Source of the DNA: Micrasema longulum
Taxonomy: Eukaryota; Arthropoda; Insecta; Trichoptera; Brachycentridae
DNA length: 64,000 nucleotides
Direction: 5' to 3'
Assembly: GCA_022494885.1 (NCBI GenBank)
Contig: JAGVSM010002961.1
Location: forward strand, 62,001-126,000
The notes beneath the pieces are model-generated. The model had not been told where the DNA came from, searched no databases, and was given only the letters and a program-made list of their open reading frames with translations. This document shows positions 45,101 through 57,100 of this stretch, in pieces. Position 1 is the first letter of the stretch, and each line of letters starts with the position of its first letter. Position numbers and translations under genes: made by a program.

Positions 45101-48100
45101 AAAGTTATGAATCAAACTTCCTCTCTAAAGAGGAGCGTTTTGCTATCTTTATCTATCTATATAACGGGTGTTTTTTTTTTAGAGGCGGAGAACTTCAAAT
45201 TGGCAACACTGTTTTCTGTGACAGCCGATTTGACAGTTCTCGGTTTTTCTAGGGTAAGTTTGGTTTGGAAATTTGTTATGAATAGACTCTCGCCGGAGTG
45301 AGGTTTGCAAATTGTTCAAATTTATTTGAAAAATATGGTTTGATTCGGGAAACCCATCGGGCATTACATGAATTATGTGGTGCTCATAAACGTCCATCAG
45401 AGTGATTAATTTGAGAAACTACGGATCGTTTTCACAATACATTTACTAACAATAATACGCATCCCGTAAGACGTTGTACACAACAAGCGATTGATGTTGA
45501 GGAGCGTAGTGTTGTTGATGATCCAAATGTGTCAATTCGTCATCGTGCATTTTCGTCAACATTTAAACTTGTGTCCATACACTTTATGGAAGATTTTGCC
45601 AAAATATCTTTGTTTACATGCTTACAAAATTCAACTTGTACAGGAATTGAAGCTGTACATTTGGTGAATGGGTCGAAGGAAACATTGCTATTGATCCAAA
45701 ATTTTGTTTAAAAATTTTGTTCAGTGATGAAGTACACTTTTGGTTAAATTTGGCGGCCTCCATGGTGTAGGGTTAAGACGCTTGACTCACACACGGAAGG
45801 TTCCGGGTTCGATTCCCGGTAAGAACACAAAAATCTGATGTGATTTTTCTCAAGCCTGGGTGTTCTGTGATGTAATTCACCACTGTAATTGGGCTTCCTG
45901 GCCTGTTGTGGTGCAAAAAAAAAAAATGGCTAGGTCAATAAACAGAATTGCCGCATTTGGAGCTATGATAATACACAAGCCATTACATCCTATCATACCC
46001 TCAATTTTAAATCTGGAAATATAATGTATCACTTAAGTTTAGTTAGAATGTAAGTTTAGATATATAATTGTAAAGCGCCCTTGAGGTAATTTTTTACAAA
46101 AATGGCGCTATATAAATCAGCCAAATATTATTATTATTATTATCCAGAAAAGGTCAACGTTTGGTGCACTTTATGAGCCGGGGGAATCAATGGTTCATAT
46201 GTCTTCAAAAATTATGATGGATGGATGACGACGGTGAGCGGTAGAGACATGATTACTAACTATTTCCCGTCATAATGGGAAGGCATTAATGTTGCAGACA
46301 TGTGGTTTCAGCAGGATGGCGCCACATGCCACACAGCGTGCGATATAATTAACTTACTGAAAGATATATTTGACAAATGAATAATTTCACAAAATGGATC
46401 TGTTAATTGGCCACCTCGTTCGTACGATTTGATGCCATTATATTGTTTTTCTGGGAATATGTAAAGTTGCATGTCTATGCTGATAAATCGGAAACAATTG
46501 AGCACTTGGAAAGCAACATTCGAGACGTTAATTTCATAAAATTATCTGTCAAATAAAGCCAATTTCATGGAAATAAATACTTCATATTGACCTTGTAGAG
46601 AATCGATTTTTAGACCCCATTATAATTCAATTATCTCTATCCTAGTTAGCTACAAGGCAGATATGTATGGTACAATATTTATAACTTACCTTTGTTTTTC
46701 AAACAGCGAAGAAGTGCTAACATATTCTGAAGTAAGTCGCATTATGTGCAAGCTTAATGGATTTATACATTGGGGCAATTTGTCCTCTGCAATGCTTAGC
46801 GGTACTCTTTCACCTAAAAATAAATACATTGTAATTATCTTGGTGCTTTATACTTAAACTTATACAAAGGAGTTATAGAATGATGACAGTCAATCGGAAA
46901 TCATTATTTTTTAGTATGTTACTAAAAACAATTGTCCTTAAAACATAATATCGTCGGCTTTCCAACACAAGTTGGAAACTACATTTTACTAATTAAACTT
47001 CTTAGATTTTCACGGCCGTTAAGATGCACAATAAGTTTTTCTGGGTTATTATGCCGTGTGTTGTTCGTACTCTCTAAGTACGGGGCATAAGTTTTCCTTT
47101 GAGCCGATAATCTTAGGGAGGCCAAAGAACCACCAAACACGACTAGTAAAAGAAGCAATTGAGATTTACAAACATCCCGACAACATAAACAGAGATGATG
47201 GGATGCGATTAAAAACATCCTGGTACCCAGTCATAAAGAAATCGCATAAAGATTGCAATGTAACACAGATTTGTGATACGGTATAGATCCTAAGTACATA
47301 ATGGTACACATTAATCTAAACGACTACGACACGGTACAAGTCCCAAATACATAACATCACACAAAAACGACTACGACACGGTAAAAATTCTAAGTACCTA
47401 ACGTAACACATATTCATACACAAATAACATCAACCCTGATGATGGACGCTGTAACGCGATCCGAAACGTCGGTAGAGAGTACGAACAACACACGGCATAA
47501 TAACCCAGAAAAACTTATTGTGTACATTTTACTAGTTGTGAGATACTGCACTTTTAAAGTTAAAAGCTCACCCCAAATCAACAATCTATATAAAACTGCA
47601 AGATGAATATTATAAAATATTTTTTTTTTGTATTTATGAAATACAAAAGATTTTTATTCACTATTTCAACAAAGATTATTTGGTGCCATTTATGAAGACA
47701 TATCATTTTCCCCAAATTTGTAGTTACTTGTGCCAGAAACCTGACGATATGTACTAAATACATATGTTTATATGTACATAATATGTTACACCTCAGAACA
47801 TACTTGCTTATTATTTAATACACACCTGTATCTAAGTTTAATACTGTAACTTGTTCTAATATTTCCATATCAGTCAATTGTTTCCCAGAGTCAGTTCTTG
47901 TCCTTACATACATATTGAGTTGCTTGAGTAAATCTTCATCGCCAGCAGATTTTCTTCTATCTCTAAAATTTCTTTCCAAGCTATAGGCGCTTCTAAAAAT
48001 GAAAATTAGGGTAGTAACATTATTAACCATCACAAAAACAAAACTTACTCAAAACTTGTTAAAACTGGCTGCTTGCAAGTCCTAAAATACAGAATGCATA

Positions 48101-51100
48101 TATTATAACAAAACCCAAAAGAGCACACATAGGAATATGTTTTTGTGTACCCTATTTTAAGATTCAAAATAAAAATAAAATAATTATTATGCGCCATACT
48201 CCAGTGCTACGTTTTACTAGTGCTCTCAATGTAATCACATTCCCCGAGCAGAGCAGAATACAGAAAGTTCTACATTCGGATAATTTATTAACCCTTAAGC
48301 ACTCGAATGCCACCATAGAGGCTACATCTATGATTTGCTGTATTTCTCGAGTGCCGCTGTTTTTGTGGAAAATTTTTTTTTTTTTCCCAAAACTTTAAAT
48401 ATATCTATGGTCTAGAAGACGAACATGCTAATAAGGAACTTCAGCCCCATGGAAAAATTTGATATTATTTTTCGCGCGGAAAAAATTAGACCATTAAATT
48501 ATAAGGTAAAGTTTCATGAAAATGTACAAAAAGAATATCAAAAAATATTTTAATAAAAACAAACTACTTTGAACGACGTCACTAGTTCATATGTGTAGGA
48601 TTTAGGTTGTCAAGGGTTGGAGTTTCTACCTCAGTTAGAGATTGACAGAGAAGACACGAGGTTGCTGTTTGATGTTTATTTATTACATGGTGAATAAATA
48701 ATGAATTATGTCGGGCGAGTGTTACGGCGATAAAGAGTTGAAGTAACTGCACTTGAACTACATGCTGGAGCTGAGTGAACTGGACTGACTGCCGTTAACT
48801 GGTCGACTGAACTTATTGGGCTGAATGACTGGCGTTGCGTCCTGTGGTCTCTTTATAGACCACATTTCTTCATGGTAGGGACGATGTGAATGTTGCTTTC
48901 TTCGGTCATCACACTATTTCAGGTGAAATCATCGATTATGGACTATGAACCCTACATATGAATCAACCAATGATAAAAGAGCTGTGAAAGATTTCCGGTT
49001 TACTTATTGTCAACGGATCAATCGGCAGAACTGACCGAGCAGAAGCCAAAGAGAACTTGAGACATCAGACGTGGAGTAATTTTAGAAATACAAAACTTAA
49101 AAAAATCATAGTGCTGATAATACGATACATAAAATTGAAAAAAAAAAATTGGCATAGTTAAATGGTCTATTAACAAATAATAAAAAAAACACTAAATTTC
49201 CACAAAATTGTTAATTTATCAGGAGAGCAGTTTAAAGTTGATGTTTTGTCTTTGACACTTATTATGAATATGCAACTACGATTTGGGAAGAGATGAAAAA
49301 TTAGTGTTCTAGTGAGTGCAAATAGAATGACTCATTCAATACATTTGGCATTTAAATGTCCCATTTTTTTTTATACTTAGCACATTCGTCTTCTAGACCA
49401 GTGTTTTTAAACCTTTTTGAATACGTGACCCCCTTACGAGTAGAAATATAGCTAGCGACCCCCCCTCCTTAGACTCAATTTTTGCATTGCCTCGCTCAGG
49501 GAGTTGCAGTCATGAGCAATTCAAATATTAAGGTCTGGAGGGGGTGGGGGGTAGCCCCTGATAACTATCTGATAGAGATGAAGATCAGGGATGATGTTTA
49601 AATAAATTAGGATGCAGAAAGTGGCAATAGAAATATTATTTGAAGTTATAAACATAATGTGAAAAGAAGATAGTTTAAACAGTTATAATAAAAGTGTGAA
49701 ACAATTTTGCCGCGATGTAGATGACAGTTGAAATTTGGTGGTGCCATACTAAAAAAAGTGATACCATTTAAATAAAATTTCCCAATATTTAGGGGAAAAA
49801 TAATTGTATGCACTTCATGCAATTTCAAATTTTTATTTTCGTGTTTTTAAAGTTGAGTATTTACATAAAATTATTTACACATGTTGTTTGAAAAATTCAA
49901 TAAAAAAAACACATTACAGTATTGATTGAAAAAAATACAAAATATTTTTAAATGATATTCATAATCCCCAATGATGACAGTTTTTACAATTTTTCTGCTG
50001 CATATTTAGTATAGTCTAGTACAATAATAATATTTTTATGTAATTTCATTTTTCCCATACATTTTTAATTTCCTCACTTTAGAGTTTTCCTCAGTTTTAT
50101 AGTTCTAGTTTTTTTTTTGTTGCTCCTTTGAAAAACGTAAAACATGGGTTTTATTGTATTTTGTTCAGAGATAAACAAGTCCCAAGGGCAACACGTGCAC
50201 TTTCCTGATATGTTATTACTGTATGAGCTAACAGTGCTAAGAAATATTATAACTCGATGGAATATTATAATGCACTGGAATGCTGCGGTCACATTTCAAT
50301 TATGTTTTCGAGATTTATTGTATCTGAAAACATATGTATCAAAATAGAGGAATAAATAGTTGAAAATGAAAAAATTCCAAATGGAAGAAAAAAAACATGA
50401 TTTAATTGCAAAATTTGAGAAAGTAAACCTGTTAAGTTATGTAAAATACAATTGCATGAAAATCTTTTTCATGTGCTTGATAAAATTCCTTCTATTCCTT
50501 GATAAAAAATTACTCAAGTTGGCGGTTTGCATAAAAACAAAAACCTTTCGAGTACAAAGGGTTAATATCTATTAACTCAAATCAAATATCAGTTTAAATA
50601 ATTATCACAGGACTACTTAATAAAGCATACATCTCCTCATCCTCAACCTTCTTGCACTTTTCTTGTATATATATTTTTTTTAGTGTGTAACGTATTCTAT
50701 TATACTCGTATAATTTTTTTAAAATTGGATGTATGCAGGTTTTTTAAAAAAAAGTTGGTGCATAACATAGCTCTATTTTCAGATACATATTTACCATAAT
50801 TGTATCAATTCAATTTTAAGAAAATAATACAGTATAAAAATGGTTGTGAATAAACAAACCTGTGCGGAGCTCCTAAGCTTGAGTGTCCCATATTACTTGT
50901 GAAAATACTATGAATACTATTGCCATCTGCTCCAGATTTTAGCAATTCATTTTTCAATTTCTCAATACGTTCCAACTCTTCCTGAGATGGACCACTCGCT
51001 TTAGCCTTTTCTTCATCCTGAGGTTTTACCACATATTGACCTAGTACAAGGAAAAATATTGTTAAGTATGAAAATGGCAATAGGTAAAACTGTAAATAAG

Positions 51101-54100
51101 AATCGACTTTTTGAGGAATAATGAAACATGAACAGATCATACTAAAAGAAGTGTTGTCATAGTGGAGCACTTGACATACTTAAACAAATTTTAAATATGG
51201 TTAATTGGAAATCCCACGGCTAAATATTGAAATGATAGAGTAACTCAAGATACCGTATTTCCTCGATTATAAGATGTATGTTTTTTCATATTTTGGTGTC
51301 TCTGAATTCAGTATGCATCTTACAATCGGTGTAAAATTCTGTCAAAATTTTTTGTCCCCACTGGTTTTTATTTTCTTTAAATAATCGGCAAGAAGACTAC
51401 ATTTTTAAAATTTTATTTTATTTATTATACGGCAAAAGTGCGTTTTATAATATAAAATATAATAATATAACGTGTTCAGTCATACAAAAATAAAAAACAA
51501 TATTAAAACATGGATGTATAAAAAAAATAACAAGAAAAATATATGCATATAATATATGTATGTCAGCATACAAAAGATATAAAAAAGTCAGGATTATTAT
51601 GAACATAAAATGAGTTAACAGCAGATTATTATTTTGCAAATTAATCGTTAATCGAAACTATAGAACATCATAAAATATTTTTAAAGAGATGATTTGAATT
51701 CACAGAGACTAGAGTTAAAAATGTGGGGATATGAGAGGTACTTTCATTAAGTAGTCTGTGTATACGCGGTATAGGTGAGTGACAAAGATAGTTGGTTTAA
51801 GAAGAGTGACAATAAAACAGAGTATTTTCTCTAGTTCTACGTATCGGTATGTCAATATTGATTAAATCCAGGAGTTCACAACGATCGAATTTACAATTAA
51901 TGATATTATATAAAAATATTAAGTGTTTTATTGTTCTGCAATCCTCCAGAGCATCATTAAAAAGTTGTTGTGTATGAACGAAAACACTGAAACAAAACTG
52001 CAGGACATAAATTTGACATAAGTGAAGTTAATATTTCATGACATTTCGTGGGAAGACATACAATGACTCGTCATAGAGCGATACAGAAAAATTCAAAGTA
52101 AATCTGAAGAAATTTCAGATAGTGATGGCGGATAGAATATAAATAAAATATGCCTATTATTAAATCCTTTTTAATTATAATTGAATGACTTTATTGTATC
52201 TAATTTTTACAAAATTATATAGTACTTTTTTGGTCTTGAAAAATAAGGAAAGCAAGAAAATACGGTATATCTTATTTAACAAGACAGGCATCAATTCAAC
52301 AAAATATATATGTGATGAAGAATGATGGTATGTTGTGATTGATATGAATGCGAAGTTAACCTTTAACTGCAGATCTAATGTCAAGCGATGGTCCCTTAAC
52401 CGAGGAGGATCCGCTATGTTGACTATGTATGGACTTGATGGTGCTACTCCTAGACGATGCTTCACTCTTGCTAAGCTTGTCTACCGCAGGTGAATGATAA
52501 TCACTGCCAAATGAGTTGTTCCTCGCCCCGAAACCACCACTCACAAATGATTCTTTCGATGAATTGACAACTACAATGATGAAAATAGAAAATTATAAAT
52601 ATATACAGTATGAAATGCTCGTGGAATATAATACAGGATGTCCCAAGAGAAAGTTTTTATTTTATTAGATCTCTGCGTAAATGCAACAACTCTGAGAGGC
52701 CTATGTCAATCCATAGCCGTCTTCAGGAATTTAGTGGCCATGGAGCATTTTTCGGGAGCAGACCATGCGCTGTGAGTGCGAGAGTTTTTCAAAAACAATA
52801 ATTCGGCGATTGTAGCATGGAGAAAAGTCAGCAGTCATCGTGGGTTGAGTAACATTAAAGATACGCCAAGTGTTACTCCAATCAGGAAATGGGATCAGAA
52901 GTTTGAAGAAACCAATTCAACAATGGATATAGAGTCCGGATGACCAAGGTCATCACAAAGTGACTACAAAGCGTGGAAAGTGTAAATCAGTCCGTTTGTG
53001 ACAATCTGGACTTTTCAGTTGATAAGCAAGCAAGTGCTTTAAATGTATCTCAATCACTATTATTTATTTATTTATTATAAATACAGTCTGAGCCAATAAC
53101 GGTGATATGAAGAAACATATGTACAAGAAACTAAACAAAAAGAACATAAAATTGTGTAGCAAAGACAAACAAGGACATTAAAATAATGGTATACAATATA
53201 TTAAATAAACTCAATCAACATATAAGGCTTTGAGCTGTTGTAATGTGGAAATGTTGGACAATTTCTTGGTACCTGAACTGAAAAACTTTACTCGTTTTAA
53301 TCAAAGAACATGTTTTTAGCAAGACGGAGCAAAGTCACACACTTCCAACATGTCTCTGCCACGAGGTTGTGAAATTTTTCTTAAAAAATGATCTCCAAGA
53401 AAGGTGAAACAAATTGGCCTCCACGTAGTCCTGATTTGACCCCTATGGACTTTTTCTTGTTGGGATCGAAAAGTTATCTCAATAAACCCGGTTCTCTGGT
53501 GCAGTTAAAAGAAAATATCTATCACGAAATGGCAGCTATTACAGAGACTATGTTCCGAGCCATTCTAAGAATTTTTGCTGTTCGTTTCAATGACAGCAAT
53601 GAGAATGAAGAATTACAGACAAAAGTAGTTTCCTAAAACCTGTATTTCAATAACTGATATAGGTTTTTTGATGGACATCTCTCTTTTATTTATATTGCTA
53701 CATCAAAAGAAACTTTCTTTTGGGACACCTAATATAAAAATATACATAATATTATAATATGGACAATTTCACACATATGAGACTGTGTACATTGATTCGA
53801 ATGACTAATTTTTTAACAGTATCAGAAATATTTGCTGGAATAAAGTGTATTTAGTGAAAAGAAGATTGAGTTTTTCTACCGACATTTCATGGTGGAACCG
53901 CATTTTAATTATAACAATAAAAATATGTATTTAGTTTAATGCCAATTATATTTATAATTTTCACCAGTTACCGGGTTTCGTCGTGACTGACATCATCAGA
54001 CTGGTGAAAGACTAAACATTTTTTTATGTTACATATATGCAAGTGAAAGCAGAGGTTGTAAATGATGATTTTTTTATATTTGTGAGAATAAACCAGTTGA

Positions 54101-57100
54101 AATTAAACCTTCTTACCGCTTGTACATAACATAATAATTTGTTTAGTCTCCAGTCTGACGACGTTGGTCTGAACAAATCCCGGTCATAAACGGTCAATAA
54201 AAGTGAAATTAAACTAAATACGTATTTTTATTATTAGGTATAATTGAAATATTTACAATCAACAAACATGCGTCAATTTTTTCTATCATGATTACTTCGT
54301 GAGGATTTAAAAAGTTACCTTTTCTATCGGATAAATCGGTACTGCCCATATCAAGAGAGTTCTGAAATTCTCTTGTGAGGGATTCTATTGTACTTGCTGG
54401 GCTCGGTAATGGGCCCATCGGATTTAGTATCTCACTTAAAGATGGTGGCTAAATAAAAAATACAACAAATTAATATAATAAGAACATTATTTAAATAAAC
54501 AATATGTTGAGTATGTCCAAATGTTTGTAGACAAGGTTGGATTTTACTCTCGAGCGAGTTATCAAGATTTAAATTTATTGCAAAAGAGAGAAAAAACATT
54601 TATGAGAAGGGGTTGTCTAGAGCTGAGGTAATGTAGATGTTCAAACATAGGCAGAGAATTACGGTTTTAAAATATAGTAAATGGGTAGAAATTAAAGGAA
54701 TTTAAGGAAATAATCTGATTGGGATCCATTAAAAAAGAAAGTTGTTTGTAAACATTTAAATACAAACATTTTTTATAAATGTTAAATGGGTATCCTCCCA
54801 TATTCGGTAGTTTATGCATTTTCGTCGAATGCAGCCTTGAGGTGCTATTCTGAATCTTCTCGTGGGGGTAGAGAATGGTCAAAATGGGGATTTTTATTTT
54901 TTGCATGCGACTACACTTTGGTTCATATATGGCCACACTGACGATTAAACGTTAAACAATGTAAAATAAACAGTTTTATAAATGACACTTCATAGTTTGA
55001 CATCATAAAAAAAACCAATACGGTTTGGTCTATTCAAGCTAATTAAGCGTTTTGGTTAATGTTTAAGGTCGCAATAATGTTCTAAATGAAAATAATCATG
55101 TTTGGTTTCACACGCTCGTATATATTTGACGTTAAATCATCAGTGTGGCCATATATGAACCAAAGTGTAGTTGCATGCAAAAATTGAAACTCCCCAAATT
55201 TCTTTCTTCTCTCTACCCTTGTGAAAAAATTTCAGAATAGCATCCCTGGTATACATAAACAAACTCCGTAACTATGAGTATGTTTTTGTCTGACTTTTTT
55301 TTTCAATATTTTAACTCTATGGGTCGATGCTAGCATGTGTATTATTTTAATTTGTTACATGTATTAAAAAAAAATATACAACCTCTCGATGTTCAGAAAA
55401 AAACTTCATTTGTTTTTTGAAAACCAGATAAATCAAACATGATATAATATTTGAAATAGGATTAGAAATCCAATTGAATGTATCGCTCAAACAACAAAAA
55501 ATCGTAAAGTGATTTTTTGATGGAATAATACTGTTTATGTATACACCTATCTATCCTACTCTTGCACACCATAAAAAAATCTATCTCCCTTATTAATATC
55601 ATCCAAAGCGCGCTGGCGAGCCAGTCTCAGTGGAAAAACGTTGCGAGAGCCGAAATGTCGTCTGCACCGCAGGTAGTTTTTGTGTCTCCACGTTTGTTAA
55701 ATAATATGAATAAAGGTAAAAAAACATCAAATTTCGATCAAAAACTGGAAGGAAAATAAGTCGATACTCTTCCGTTCGCTATAACCTTAATCAGCTGCAA
55801 AAAAGGCAGATTTAATGTCTACGTCACAATACTTACCTAAAATCCACAGAAGTTTTTATGAGAATCTACCGGCTCAGTAAATGTATGGAATACCGTGGAA
55901 AAAACGTTGTTAGAGGCATCATAGGCAAGGTTATTCTACATTTTTTTGTTTTATGTTGATTATTTACTTAATTAAAATGTTTTTTCATTTTATTTTTTAC
56001 ATGCAGACTTGTTTGTTTCCAAGTAATATCAAATTGCAATAAATCGTGTATATCGTCTAATAAAAAATGATAAAAAACGTTTTTTATTGTTTCAGAAAAA
56101 ATCTTGTTTTTGTTAGCAACGTTATTCGGGCAATACATTCAATTAACATTTCCAGTTTAAAAACAAAATTATTTTTCAAACACGCATAAAATTTAAAAAA
56201 CACAAACCAACCTTCACATTCAAGTTTTGCAATGTTGGCTTTTCGGCTACACTCATTTTAGATCCTTTACAAGCTTGGGATAACACTTGATCCGCATCGG
56301 GAGAACCGAGAGAATGTGTTGCCGCAACTCGAATTTTCTTTTTCTTTCTTGGTGGAGCAATCGGCAATTGTGGTTCCGCTTGCCTCACAGTGTTTCCCAG
56401 TTGCGACATGGACATTATAGACTGTTCAGACCCTGCTATACGAGAGTGTTTTAGGCTATTTGCTTTTGTGCTGGCAATCACATCTGGTTCTTGCATAACT
56501 TCAACAAATTCACAATGTTAAAGTTGTAACAAACTGAAATTGCCTGCTGTTTCATGCAAAGAATGTGATACTTGAATGATAATCGTTGGGGACTCAAATC
56601 CAGAACATTAAATAAATATTATAATTTGGACAACCGTGGATATATTGATAATTATTAGTCCCCAGCGATTATCAATAAAGGGAAAGTTCTAAGTTTAGAA
56701 TTTAAATGTACCTATCAAGACAATGGTTATAAACTTCACTTATTTAATATCTCCAAGAATGTTTTCAAAATTTAATCACATTATTACGATAACATTTTTT
56801 TCCAACAAAAGATAACATAATTCTTGTTCCCATTCCTGAAATGTTTCAGACACACAATATTCAATACATGGTAATATGTAAAAACCCTAAATTTGTTTGA
56901 AAATGTAAAGAAAGTTTATGTTATAAAAGGAATAATTACGTATTACAGAAATTAAAATATTTTATAAAGAATTGAGGTGGTATTTGCTTTGAATTCTTAT
57001 TTAAAATAGAAATATTACTAACAGGCTTATAAAATCTTGATTAAATCAACTAAAACAGTAAATGATAGAACATCCAGCATCCTGCTAGCAAAACTTTACG

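Larger units (their letters stand above)
45160..46570 (+). mobile_element. Mariner-like transposon, dead, split by SINE-type insertions (WDR44 intron 11)
   Basis: Plus-strand transposase remnants run in order. VCKLFKFI and IRETHRALHELCGAH-like codons (from about 45300) come first, then CTQQAIDVEERSV. KILFSDEVHFWLN (the first catalytic Asp region, to about 45756) follows. VNKQNCRIW-Y (after 45925) is next, then VWCTL (46158), WFQQDGATCHTA (about 46300) and WPPRSYDLMPL (about 46415), and a C-terminal IE-LE-NIRDV. Stops and frameshifts are frequent. The frame is interrupted by insertions at about 45757-45924 and about 45985-46141, so the element was already present when the SINEs arrived. Confidence 0.75.

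Noticed and set aside
45757..45830. Second tRNA-like sequence (GGGTTCGATTCCCGG)
   Set aside because: No matching acceptor stem at the 3' side, an A-tail about 90 bp later, and the insertion splits a mariner frame. It is a SINE.
55562..55759. 65-codon open frame in WDR44 intron 6
   Set aside because: No match to WDR44 or to any family I recognise, and WDR44 exons 6 and 7 join in phase without it.
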